This document shows, piece by piece, positions 24,301-36,400 of a stretch of DNA of 64,000 bases. Position 1 is the stretch's first letter. Each line of letters opens with the position of its first letter. The stretch covers positions 8,117,246-8,181,245 of the forward strand of contig NC_087081.1 of assembly GCF_026151205.1 (NCBI RefSeq). The letters run 5' to 3'. The position numbers and the translations under genes were made by a program. The stretch is from Bolinopsis microptera (lineage: Eukaryota > Ctenophora > Tentaculata > Lobata > Bolinopsidae). Below the pieces are notes generated by a model. The model had not been told where the DNA came from. It saw nothing but the letters and a program-made list of their open reading frames with translations, and did no database searches.

Positions 24301-27300
24301 TATCCGGATGAGGATTCGGATCTTCAGGAGTTTGAAGATTTGGAAGGAGCCGCAACAAAAACGTAAGAATTGAGAATATGTTTGACTTGTATGCAAAACA
24401 AATGGTGGTAAGAAATGTTTCTATCTTTCTATGTAATGTAACGAATAAATATATTTTGCTCTAATGAAGGTTCATACTTTGACCAACCGGCAACCCGATA
24501 TAAAAATATGTAGGTTAACAAGCCACTCTTACCTTCTTGCAATTTTCAAATCGATAAGTTCTATAACTGAGGAAATCTCAGAGCTGCCCCAAGTTAGCAT
24601 GGTGAATGGCAAACCTACCAACCTTATTCAGCATAGTGTTTTTATAGGGTAAGGGTTTGGTTGAAATCTAGTTCCAGGTTGAGGACTAAGGCCGGTTCGG
24701 GATAATATTAGTTCAGTTCTGATACTTGTAGATCAACTTAAGTTTATTTGAACTTGGAGATTTGGTCATGAACAGAATTAATTGCAACAATTACTCAAGT
24801 TACTCGTGGTATGTTATAAATCTGTCATATCATGCTTCCTTGACGTAAAAACCAAGGGTAGTAAGTTAATCACAACTCACTAAAGTCCCCTCAGAAGTGT
24901 TTCTTCCGGTCCAAAGAACGAATCAGACCCGTTTACGGACTCTGACAACATGGACACTGGGGTCAGCTTGCAGGAGGAGCTGGACATATCAAAAGAGTTT
25001 GTACTATTTCCACTTTATAAGTTTATAAATAATCTACTTATTAGCTAAAGCTTCGTCTTCATAAATCATCACTATCTTGTCATGCTTGATTAGAATTAGG
25101 TGGCTTGTAGTTGTGATCTTCTTTGAAAGACTATCAACAAAACAAAACACCGAACATCTCAATTCCCAGGTATGAAAGTGACGGATTCTCAATGTGCTCC
25201 GAGAAGATCTCGCACGGGGAAGCTAGGAAGATGCTATCTGAAAGCGAGCAGAGGTTTTCAGCTATCGTAGACTCTTTCGACCAGGTTGACCCTGATGATA
25301 GTTTCTTGGAGAATGAGCTGCTGATGCAGCATGAAAATAGTAGACTTGGTAAGTTGGAGATTATTTGTAGACCTTTAGTATTTTGAATACATTCCAAATC
25401 GTGTAATATCCGAATGTGAACATTGATTATTGGTCGCATAGTTGTACTGTTTCTTGGGCAACATTTTTAGTGATCCCGTTTATTGTCGCAATAAACGGGA
25501 TCACTAAAATTTTGCCCCCAAACACATTTCGAATCGAAGGTACACATATAATTTAGATTGTCAGGTTCCCAACTATGAATTCAGTTTTAATCTTAAAGTT
25601 AATCCTTGTGTATACTATACTGTTAAAAAGTTACAAATCTTTATATTTATATAACTGCTTACTGCTATAAAGTTCAAACATGCGCTTAAGATCGGGGCTC
25701 GGTCCAAATATCCAATTCTTCTAATGGCATTATGCAATATAATAGACACTTGTGCACCTCCTAAATTGGTATAATCTTGTATCGGTGATATCAAAATGCC
25801 TTAACACACACATATATAGCTTATGAGCTAGAGCGATTCATTTGTATTAAAGGCTATCAGTATAGTGTTATACCTGCTTCCCAACGGTTTATCCGCTAGA
25901 AATTCTCCATTTTAACGGTTTATCCGCTAGAAATTCTCCATTTTAACGGTTTATCCGCTAGAAATTCTCCATTTTAACGGTTTATTCGCTAGAAATTCTC
26001 CATTTTAACGGTTTATTCGCTAGGAATTCTCTATTTTAACGGCGCGGTTTATTCGCTAGAAATTTTCCGATTTAACGGTTTATTCGCTAGAAATTCTCCA
26101 TTTTAACGGTGTATTCGCTAGAAATTCTCCATTTTAACGGTTTATTCGCTAGAAATTCTCCATTTTAACGGTTTATTCGCTAGAAATTTTCAATTTTAAC
26201 GGTTTATTTGCTAGAAAGTATGCTCAATTTTGACTATTTTTCAGAGGATATCATGTCGGTTCCTTCCTCTGTAGAAGATCTGAGGTTTGATAAGGAGGAA
26301 CTCCCTCTCCTGGACACAGAGTTAGTTAATTTCATATTTAATCGTTTTTAGACATTGTTTGAGCTTAGAACTTGAAGGAGCCGTATTTATCATAATATGT
26401 CCTTTGAAATGGGCTAACCAGCTGAATCGTTCAATACAAAACGGATGGTCTAATTTTCAAACTGCCAAGCGAAATCATCCATAAAATGTTTCAGATCGAC
26501 CGTGACTGAGAACGAGATGATGATACCTGTGCGACATGACCCTCAAGAGAGGCCATCACTCAGATTCTCAAAACAGTCTCAAGAACAGAAGGGACGGGTC
26601 ATGCACCCAACTCCAATCAAACCCACTGTAAAAAAGACATCACAACCCGCTAAAGCAAAGGAGAACATTGATTTTAATAACTACGAGAACGACTTGAATG
26701 ATATTGAGAACTTGCTGTTTAAGTATGATGAATATAGAATGGATCAGGAATTGAAGAAAACTGATAAGAAGGCAGATTTGGGAAAGAAAAAACTTGAGAA
26801 AACTGCTGTAGCAGGGACTGTCCAAACTAACAATAAAGTAACGCAAGGACCTATCAAAAAGATATCCGATGGAATCGGCAGTAAACTGAAAGCTCCTGCA
26901 AAGCCTAAGTCGACAGCTGTTGTATCTAGTTCCAGTGGTATGACAGGTGGAATAAAGACGGGGATCGCAAAAGGAGTCAAAACAAACACGGCAGTAAGGA
27001 AGCCACTCATTGCACCGAAAAAGTTATCTCCCACAAAAATCAGTGCTAAGCCATCACCGATCAAACGTGCAGAAAAAACACCTTCCACATCTCCGGTCGC
27101 AGTTAAAACTTTACCGATATCTTCGGAAAAGGATGTAGCTAATGAGGTGGACAACGCTGGAGCGAAACCAAAACCAGCAAGTCCTGGAAAAAGGACGTTG
27201 ATTGGAACAAAACCAACAGGAACAAAACCTTTGGTAAAACCAAAACCAGCGCCAATTTCGAACAGGATAGCCACATCAAAAACATTTACCTCAACATCAA

Positions 27301-29042
27301 AACCGGTAGCGAAGGATACCTCGGGACAAAAAATTAAGAAAGCTGCGGTGTCTCCTAATAAGGTAATGAAAAACTCTAAAGCTGTATCTCCTTCTAAAGG
27401 TCCAATAACGCCTTCGTCAACGAATGCACTAGTTTCTTCGAAAACTGCTTCAGCAAAAACGTTTGAGAAAAAATCATCGGATGTTAAAGAAACTTCGTCG
27501 CCAGATAAAGTAGAATCGAAACCAGCTCCAGTCGCCAAAACAAAACCATTAATATCCTTTAGGGCATCGCCTCCGAAAACCTTGACGAAAATTCCAGCTT
27601 CCGGTATTGGCACTTCAAAAGGAAATTATGTAAGAAGTGCAATGATGGCGACGGCAAAATCCCCAAAATCACCAGCCACCAGTGTGTCAGTTGATAAAGA
27701 CGATACTTTCAAAACATTTAACGAAGAGAGTAAGACTGTGCCTCCCAAAAAAGGATTAAAATCATCACCAATAAAAGTTCCTACCAATAGCAAGCTTTCT
27801 CCCCCTAAAAGTAAACTTTTACCAGTAAAGTCTGCTCCTGTGGGTAAACCTACGATTCCTAAATTACCATCCAAGCAAGGAACTCCGTCGGCCCCTTCAG
27901 CTAAAAAGTCGAATAATCTGCAGACAAAGCAATCTGAAACACCCTCAAAATCAGCTGCTGATAAATCAGTTACCAGCCCAAAGACACCTACCATGACACC
28001 TTCATTCGCATCAAAAAATAATGTTGCGACAAAACCTTCAATAGCGTCAAAACTGACTGCTACAGCAACTGCTTCATCGAAATCAAAATCTTCCCCTAGG
28101 CCACCTCCAAGTTTAACCAAGAATGGATCTACAAAAAGTCCATCAAAATCCGTTGGCATTGCCAAGCCAGCAGGCACGATTTCAAATTTAGCTAAATCGT
28201 CACCCGACAAGAAATCAGCGTCTATAGCTTCAATAAGTGGGACGATTAAATCAGCGGGTATAAAACTTTCAAGTAATCTTGCTGCTAAAGAAGTATCAAA
28301 TCAGTCAACAAGAAAATCTTTGGAGCCTTCAAATGATGTTAAGAATACCACTAGTTCTCCAAAGCCCATTTCGATACCCTTTAAAAGTTCTCCTCCCAAA
28401 ACCACCTCGGGTAAAATAGCTCTCTCTAAATCATCTCCAGTTAAAACATCTTCAACCAAAACAGCAACTCTAGTAGCTAAACAGTCTCATACAACAACTT
28501 CTGAGTCACCGAATTCTCAAAAGGAGCTAAAGATTCCTCCTCCTAAAGCAACATCAACTCCTATCAAAAGCAGTGTACCGACCACTAAAAAATCCCTTTC
28601 ACCAACTAAAGCCACCACGAAAACAATTCCATCTCCAAAAACAACAGCTGTCACTAAAAAGACAGTATCAGCGATTAAGCCTAAACAAACTCAATCCAGT
28701 GGGAGTACTGCGAGTAAGTCAGCATCCAAAGACACTGTTAAGGAAGCTGATAAAAGTTCACCAAAGTCTCCCGACAAAACAATCAGCAAAATACCCAGCC
28801 CTTCAAAAACTACTCTTAAAACAGGAGATAAAACTAAAACCGGAGATAAAACCAGTAAAACACCGGCCTTTAAACCTGAAGTTAGCCCTAAACCGAAGGT
28901 CCACACGAAAACCTCTCCAGTAAAGACGGTTCAGAGAACCTCTCCAGAGAAGACGGTTCAGAGAACCTCTCCAGAGAAGACGGTTCAGAGAACCTCTCCA
29001 GTGAAGACGGTTCAGAAACCAACGCCTGTAATGAGGTTTTAG
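18371..29042 (+). CDS. Long disordered Ser/Pro/Lys-rich protein, seven phased exons
   Basis: Exons that join in phase: 18371-18533, 18721-18843 (its acceptor could also be 18709), 23696-24362, 24895-25020 (weak donor), 25170-25348, 26245-26320, and 26495 to the stop TAG at 29040-29042. The N-terminus is acidic (EIVDLSQDDIELD). The third exon starts PAARQRARRDIKEMIDKRLT and includes a predicted helix TLQLKETRRLLDVLKESE, then acidic stretches. The 849-codon last exon is dominated by K, S, T, P and A with dozens of SP and TP sites (for example SPTK, SSPKS, TSPVK), giving a strongly basic, disordered chain. Such composition is known from microtubule-associated and cytoskeletal scaffold proteins; a role there is inference only. 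No start codon is assigned. The stop abuts a strong donor (TTTTAG then GTGAGT), and an alternative donor at 29036 would join the chain in phase to the RhoGEF exons downstream, so this may be the N-terminal half of one larger gene. Confidence 0.65.
21073..21370. repeat. Direct duplication of about 118 bp
   Basis: The segment starting GATTGCATGCAGGAGAGGGA occurs at 21073-21190 and again, identical as far as I can read, at 21253-21370. A diverged third copy starts near 22376. Each is preceded by a block ending TCCGAAAGGGGTTAGTTT plus a GC-rich tail (21221, 22341). This pattern suggests an older element later split by the MITE at 21384-22289. Confidence 0.85.
21384..22289. mobile_element. MITE carrying an internal minisatellite
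   Basis: The ends are inverted: TGAGGGCACGTTTTTGCTAG at 21384 and its near-complement CTAGCAAAAACGTGCTCTCA ending at 22289; the similarity extends about 40 bp inward. The core is the 10-bp CAGCAGTTAG array. Tandem arrays inside MITEs are known in marine invertebrates. No coding sequence. Confidence 0.75.
21795..22224. repeat. 10-bp minisatellite (CAGCAGTTAG)
   Basis: About 43 copies of a 10-bp unit alternating between CAGCAGTTAG and CAGCAGTCAG, with higher-order groups that include CATCAGTTAA. It begins just after a CGCGCGCGCG tract and lies wholly inside the MITE. Confidence 0.95.
25456..25518. other. Near-perfect 30-bp-stem hairpin in an intron
   Basis: Left arm 25456-25485 and right arm 25489-25518 are complementary, with a core stem TTTTAGTGATCCCGTTTATTG around a 3-base loop (TCG) and one indel in the outer stem. 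It lies in the intron between 25348 and 26245. It could be a tiny foldback MITE, or a hairpin RNA precursor if transcribed. The 3-base loop is smaller than usual for animal microRNA precursors. Confidence 0.85.
25883..26213. repeat. 33-bp minisatellite just before an exon
   Basis: About ten copies of a unit of roughly 33 bp containing ACGGTTTAT, CGCTAGAAATTCTCC and ATTTTA. It ends about 30 bp before the acceptor of exon 26245-26320, so it forms the upstream side of that 3' splice site. Confidence 0.9.
26495..29042 (+). CDS. Giant low-complexity exon with C-terminal tandem peptide repeats
   Basis: A single exon of about 2.5 kb, acceptor TTTCAG, phase 2 in. The chain is rich in K (A/S) P and SP dipeptides. 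Near its end, 28909-29022, a 30-bp unit repeats four times and encodes TSPVKTVQR / TSPEKTVQR variants, placing phosphorylatable TSP sites at regular spacing. Apparent long minus-strand frames opposite this exon come from its composition and are not separate genes. Confidence 0.75.
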
Positions 29043-30453
29043 GTGAGTAATCATTGTTATCATTGTAATCATCGTAATAATTTTTACACCGTTATTTGAA
29101 ATCGGAACCATGTTTATTGTTAAGTAATATTAGAAAATGTGAGATGGGCTTTTTATTCACAATCTTTTTGTATTTGTTGACAATGTGTGAATTACAAGCT
29201 AGGATTAGCGTATATATCGTACATGGGTTAACGTCTGTTGTTCTTGTTTGTTGTACCGTAAGTTATGAAGTTCATAAAACTTAAAGAACAATATATTTTC
29301 GTCTAATTAAATTCTCTCCCTTGATGAAATATCCTACCGACTGTACAGTAAGATATCAGTAACGTTTAAAATAAAATTAAAGCACCTTTAAAGATAATGG
29401 GAATTAGAGAATGAGTTTTAAAATTTGTGAGGCATCTTTATTTTTTGTTGCCTAGCTGACCGATCAGAAACAGTCATTTAATATTTAGTTTAGTTTAGAG
29501 CAAGCCTAGTGATGTTGCCAACATATCATGATGAATATGACGTACAGGTTGAAATATGTACAGGTTGAAATATGTACATAATACATATTAGAATATGTAC
29601 GATGTACATGTTGGAATATGTACGGTATAATTATAGTATGTGTATATAACCATGAAGCAGGATGTCAACTATTAGAAGTTAATTGCCACTCAAACAACCA
29701 AATCATCACCCCAACTAGAAAAAGATTATATTAATAGCAGTAGACTACAATTAAATTGCAACTCACGGCAGGAGACAGACACTGCCCAACATTTCCGCGT
29801 TTACCCTTTTCTTTTCTTAAATTACACATGTTTTACTTCAACCCTTTAATATTTTCTCGTTATCTTAAGTCATTCTCACATAATGAAATGTAACCTAATA
29901 GTAACCATGGTAATAACCATCACCTAATGGGCTGTAACCATTGACAACATTTAACTGCACTACGACATTGGCACGGGTAAAATAATGACACGGAATAATG
30001 AACAATTATACCGCTCTGTCCGCTTCCCAGTCAGCGTGTGAATGCTGAACAGCAAGTGATCAGCCTCAAGTGGCGTGTTAATGTACTGCACATGACTCAT
30101 GACCTTATCTTCTTCTGTTGTGAGTAGGTAAATACTTTAATACCCACGTTATAACCGCTATAATTGCTACTTATATCCTTATATGGGTAACATGGTGAGA
30201 TGTGAAGGTGAATCAGGGTGACATTACACGTCGCATTCACCGCAGTGAACTTAGTTTAAATCAGTGATTTGCCCTCGTTAATATTACCTGTCTGCATTGT
30301 TACAGCTCTGTGATTATCTTTTAGGATGTTTGTGGTGGTTACTCCAGTGTTTACTACTTACTTGCAGCGCCTGTCATTATAAGTACCAAAATCAGTTAAT
30401 TATTTTCCGTGTTTGAAGTTTGTTTAGGGTTGTGAGATTTGTCGACAGATTTT
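29043..30453 (+). other. Gap between the disordered-protein and RhoGEF exons
   Basis: Either an intron or an intergenic region. An AATAAA at about 29369 could end a transcript. Short GAATATGTAC-type repeats lie near 29540-29630. Upstream of 30454 a promoter is possible but no clear motif is visible. Confidence 0.4.
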
Positions 30454-30484
30454 ATGGGATCATGTGCTTCTTGCTGTAGAAAAA
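30454..30484 (+). CDS. Candidate first exon with acylation motif
   Basis: ATG GGA TCA TGT... encodes MGSCASCCRK followed by a GTGAGT donor, phase 1. Gly2 with nearby Cys residues is the classic N-myristoylation plus palmitoylation signal. It joins in phase to 31559-31595 and then to 35107, giving a membrane-anchored short RhoGEF, provided exon 34457-34488 is skipped. Without transcript data this remains a model. Confidence 0.45.
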
Positions 30485-33400
30485 GTGAGTTGGAATTAAT
30501 GTTTGATCAGTAACCATGACAATAACCATAACAGTAACCATGACTAATCAGTAATCATGGATGATTGTTAGTAACATATGTATTGACCGAATTAAAACTT
30601 ACATCACTTAACTGTAATAAATATTTAATATCCTGGTGAATGTTAGCCTATTTAATACGCGATCTCGTTATAATAACAAATTGCCATCAGTAAAAATATT
30701 TTGTTTAGCGCGGCGGTAAATCGGGGTTGTACTCTTTTTATTCTACAGAATTAACTGTACGTTCAAATGTTGAACATTATTTATATACTGTCCGGTGTTT
30801 TAATTTTTTTTGAAAGTTGTCCTTTTGTAACATGTAATTGCTTTGGAAACAATAAACATACTCCATTTCTAGCTGTTGTTTAAGTATAAACAAGTGTTCT
30901 CTCCAGGAAATGAAGACAGGAACTCCTACTCTTACTCTACCCTAGGGTGAGGTGGTGTGTGACGATTTTTCTACTGCACGTGCGAGCGCACTATCACGTG
31001 ATTTGTTTGCTACTTTAACAGCTTCACACTTTAACAGTTTACAAGTGTTTTTACCTTATTTTGAAAAGGTACATTTAGTGTTACATGTGTGTTTTTAAAC
31101 TGAGATTATTTTGAGAATGATGGGATCATGTTCCATTTTGCAACCTTTTGTTTTTTGGTTGGATTTTAGTTTGCAGTTTTGCTCACCGTGGGTCATTTTT
31201 ATGGGCCGGGTATAAACAATTCATGTGATGATGTTTGGGCGAATATTCAGGGTCATGAGATTTATACCATCAAGATTATTATTTGTACGAATTTGTAACC
31301 ATTATTGTAAATATTTATCCATCGTTGAATGCTAATAATGCACGGATTTTCTAATTTGTTTGAAAAACTTTATTGCTATTGGTTTAAAAATTGCAATAAA
31401 GCATCAAAGTTATTAAATATTATAATTCAAATAAAACTTAAAGTTTCCGATTTCCTCAACAAATATAAAGGTCAATAACAATCAACAAGCTCAATATGTA
31501 GATATCAGATATTGGTCTAATTGAACTTATCATAACATATCAGGTCACTTACTCTCAGAGGAACTGGAACAGCCTTCTCTACACACAACCTCCAGGTTAG
31601 TCTGGTGGGGGGGGTACAGCCTTCTCTACACACAACCTCCAGGTTAGTCTGGTGGGAGGGGGGTACAGCCTTCTCTACACACAACCTCCAGGTTAGTCTG
31701 GTGAGGGGGGGGGGGGGGGGGTACAGCCTTCTCTACACAGAACCTCCAGGTTAGTCTGGTGGGGGGGGGGGGGGGGGTACAGCCTTCTCTACACAGAACC
31801 TCCAGGTTAGTCTGGTGGGGGGGGGGGGGGTACAGCCTTCTCTACACACAACCTCCAGGTTAGTCTGGTGGGGGGGGGGGGTACAGCCTTCTCTACACAG
31901 AACCTCCAGGTTAGTCTGGTGGGGGGGGGGGGGGGGGTACAGCCTTCTCTACACAGAACCTCCAGGTTAGTCTAGTGGGGGGGGGTACAGCCTTCTCTAC
32001 ACACAACCTCCAGGTTAGTCTGGTGGGGGGGGGGGGTACAGCCTTCTCTACACAGAACCTCCAGGTTAGTCTGGTGAGGGGGGGGGGGTACAGCCTTCTC
32101 TACACAGAACCTCCAGGTTAGTCTGGTGGGAGGGGGGGGGTACAGCCTTCTCTACACACAACCTCCAGGTTAGTCTGGTGGGAGGGGGGGGGGGGGGTAC
32201 AGCCTTCTCTACACACAACCTCCAGGTTAGTCTGGTGGGGGGGGGGTACAGTCTTCTCTACACAGAACCTCCAGGTTAGTCTGGTGTGGGGGGGGGGGGG
32301 GGTACAGCCTTCTCTACACAGAACCTCCAGGTTAGTCTGGTAAGGGGGGGGGGGGTACAGCCTTCTCTACACAGAACCTCCAGGTTAGTCTGGGGGGGGG
32401 TACAGCCTTCTCTACACAGAACCTCCAGGTTAGTCTGGTGAGGGGGGGGGGTACAGCCTTCTCTACACAGAACCTCCAGGTTAGTCTGGTGGGAGGGTGG
32501 GGGGGGGTACAGCCTTCTCTACACACAACCTCCAGGTTAGTCTGGTGAGGGGGGGGGGGGGGGGTACAGCCTTCTCTACACACAACCTCCAGGTTAGTCT
32601 GGTGAGGGGGGGGTACAGCCTTCTCTACACAGAACCTCCAGGTTAGTCTGGTGGGAGGGGGGGTACAGCCTTCTCTACACACAACCTCCAGGTTAGTCTG
32701 GTGGGAGGGGGGGGGGGGGGGGGGGGGTACAGCCTTCTCTACACAGAACCTCCAGGTTAGTCTGGTGAGGGGGGGGGGGGTACAGCCTTCTCTACACAGA
32801 ACCTCCAGGTTAGTCTGGTGGGGGGGGGGGGGTACAGCCTTCTCTACACACAACCTCCAGGTTAGTCTGGTGAGGGGGGGGGGGGGGGGGTACAGCCTTC
32901 TCTACACACAACCTCCAGGTTAGTCTGGTGGGGGGGGGTACAGCCTTCTCTACACACAACCTCCAGGTTAGTCTGGTGAGGGGGGGGGTACAGCCTTCTC
33001 TACACAGAACGTCCAGGTTAGTCTGGTGGGGGGGGGGGGTACAGCCTTCTCTACACAGAACCTCCAGGTTAGTCTGGTGGGGGGGGGGGGGGTACAGCCT
33101 TCTCTACACAGAACGTCCAGGTTAGTCTGGTGTGGGAGGGGGGGTACAGCCTTCTCTACACAGAACCTCCAGGTTAGTCTGGTGGGGGAGGGGGGGTACA
33201 GCCTTCTCTACACAGAACCTCCAGGTTAGTCTGGGGGGGGGGGGGTACAGCCTTCTCTACACAGAACCTCCAGGTTAGTCTGGTGGGGGGGGGGGGGTAC
33301 AGCCTTCTCTACACACAACCTCCAGGTTAGTCTGGTGGGAGGGGGGGGGGGTACAGCCTTCTCTACACACAACCTCCAGGTTAGTCTGGTGGGGGGGGGG

Positions 33401-36400
33401 GGGGTACAGCCTTCTCTACACAGAACCTTCAGGTTAGTCTGGTGGGGGGGGGGGGCGGGTACAGCCTTCTCTACACAGAACCTCCAGGTTAGTCTGGTGG
33501 GGGGGGGGGTACAGCCTTCTCTACACAGAACCTCCAGGTTAGTCTAGTGGGGGGGGGGTACAGCCTTCTCTACACACAACCTCCAGGTTAGTCTGGTGGG
33601 GGGGGGGGGTACAGCCTTCTCTACACACAACCTCCAGGTTAGTCTGGTGAGGGGGGGGGGGGGGTACAGCCTTCTCTACACAGAACCTCCAGGTTAGTCT
33701 GGTGGGGGGGGGTACAGCCTTCTCTACACACAACCTCCAGGTTAGTCTGGTGGGAGGGGGGGGGGTACAGCCTTCTCTACACAGAACCTCCAGGTTAGTC
33801 TGGTGGGGGGGGGGGGGGGGGTACAGCCTTCTCTACACACAACCTCCATGTTAGTCTGGTGGGGGGGGGGTACAGCCTTCTCTACACAGAACCTTCAGGT
33901 TAGTCTGGTGGGGGGGGTACAGCCTTCTCTACACACAACCTCCAGGTTAGTCTGGTGGGGGGGTACAGCCTTCTCTACACAGAACCTCCAGGTTAGTCTG
34001 GTGTGTCGGTGATTTTGGGTTTTGATTTGCCACTGCTTTGATTAAACGATGCCAACCCTTTCTGGCTCGTAAAGCTTCATACTATAGCACGATCTTAGTC
34101 TTACGATCTCCTTTATAGTGGTTAGTCACACAGAGATACTGCGGTGCAGGAGCAGGGGAGGTGGACAATAGTTGTTTTATACGTGACAGTGCACAAAAGC
34201 AGAAGGAACTAAATTAATTTTTGAGGAGAATCTTTTTTAATTTTAAGCGTTTTAATGCTATTAGCTTATTAAGATTCGATGTGTTTGCAAAAGAACTGTT
34301 TATTTCATCATTTAATGATTAGTCAGACATAAATACTGGTCGAGAGGTGCACAGTAATTCAAATTGTTTTTACACGTAAAAGTGGGCGCGCGCATGATGA
34401 CGTGTTATATTTATATCTTGATAAGGTCCACTTCTCAAAAAACATTATTATTTCAGTTGTGTCAAGGTTGCAGGGTCCCTTGGAACAAGTAAGTAATAAT
34501 GAGTGTACCAGTGCAGGGAATATCGACATGAGAAGTCAAATTTATTAGCGCCATTCTAACCGGGCACAGTCTTAGCCGGAGTTCTAAAAAACCCAATTTG
34601 AATTTGTATTAACCATTTGGCATATGCCAGATATACGGACGATTGCCTTTTTGAAGGACTTTATATCGCACAAAATCCCATAATTCATGGCCGAAATCGT
34701 GAACACGTGCACTATCCATTACCAATTGTCTTTGTTGAGGGTTCCGCAAACTACAAAACTTTAACAAATGGTCGCATGCTCGTTGCTTCATCAGCTTTAA
34801 TGGCTTCTGTTTTCTTGGATTGCGGCTGTGTGCATTCCTATCAGTTGTCAACTTTTAACAATGTCTAGCTTATATTTAGAGCTACCACAACAAAAAAAGA
34901 TACAAGTTGAACTTTTTAAATTTAGAGTAGCCTATGAGCTAGATTATAAATCCATCATTAGCAGAGCTCAATGCAGCATCATAAGCAAGTAACTGGTTAA
35001 TATTACAAGTGGACCTTTATTGCATGATGTAAAATGCAACTTTTCCTCGTGTTTCAACTCTCAATATACAACTTTTCCTTGTGTTTCACTTCTCTTATCT
35101 TTGTAGCGAGACATCACGTGCCGGACCTTGTGACCGGTGTATTGTCAGACAAAAAGACAGGTGTAGTTTGATAGAAGAGTTCCTACAGACGGAAATTATC
35201 TACAACGATCATTTAGTATCCCTGAGAGAGGTAAGGAATCTCAAGTCTATCACTACAAACCTTAATTTGTATATTCAAAACTTTATAAGCGGGCTTAGAT
35301 TTCTTCCGGAGAGATATGACTTGTACAGGGGTGGAAGTTCATAGGAGAAACAAGATAGAAATACTGTTTACGAGTGGCTGGTAAGGAAAATATTTATGCC
35401 ATCCGGGGGTATTCTTGTTCATAGTATGGGCTCATAGGGTGATTGAGCAACCCGATGTAAATTGTCACCACTCCAACTGTGCAGGAGCCTCTAAACAAGA
35501 AAGGGAGGAGCTTCTTTCGGAGTGCCATTCTAAGATCACGTTTCTAAGCTGCTAAATTTGTGTCAGCGTGTGCAGAAGCGTCTAGACTCATGATTAAAGG
35601 GGGTTAAGGGAATCCCCGTAACCACAGTAACTGTAACCGTTGTAACCGTGGTAACGTAACGTCACCACGTCAGCTAGTTACTTTATCAGGATGTACAGAA
35701 ACTGGGTGGGAGTAAGGTTTTTAGAGACAGCTTAGTAGAGGGGATTCCTGTAACCGTAACCACACGTCAACTCTTAGAGTACTAACATTTACCTTTACCA
35801 GAGTGTACCGCAGAAGCCTCTAGACTCCAGTAAGGTTTTTAGAGAGTTAGAGAGCAGAGTGAGAGAGAGGGGAGATTCCTGTAACAATAACCACACGTCA
35901 ACTCTTAGAGTAAAGAAGCCTTTAGACTCATGATTAAAGGGGGATTGAGGGGGAGTATGTCTGTAACTATAACACCACGTCAACTACTAACTTTAACCTT
36001 TACCTCGACCATAACTACAAGTTTTTAGAGACAGCTCAGTGTCTATGTATAGAGGGGGGATCCTGCAACCATAACCACAAACCAGTTACCAGACGTCAAC
36101 TTCTAACATTACCAGGGCGTACAGAAGCCTCTAGACTCCAGCACATTGTTAACACCAGCGGAACACACCAAAATATTTGCAGAGTTGAAGGTTAGTTTTA
36201 AAAGTTTGTTCAGTGCTGTAATAGTACAGTAGTGGTGTTTTGTAATAGTACCCTGATTTATTGCAGCTGGTTCTTCCAGCGCAGGTGTTTAAACTCAAGT
36301 ATAAACTTTATTGTTATTCCCCAGTTTTTGTAGGAAATGTATCACGGACTCCGCTTTTGTTTGCACATGAGCAGATATTTGTTTTGATAATCTTTATCTT

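Noticed and set aside
26744-28210. Long minus-strand frames opposite the giant exon
   Set aside because: Mirror of the low-complexity coding strand; the plus strand has matching splice sites and phases.
32332-34012. Proline-rich and glycine-rich open frames in the G-rich array
   Set aside because: They are translations of the repeat in several frames and both strands and depend on G-run lengths.
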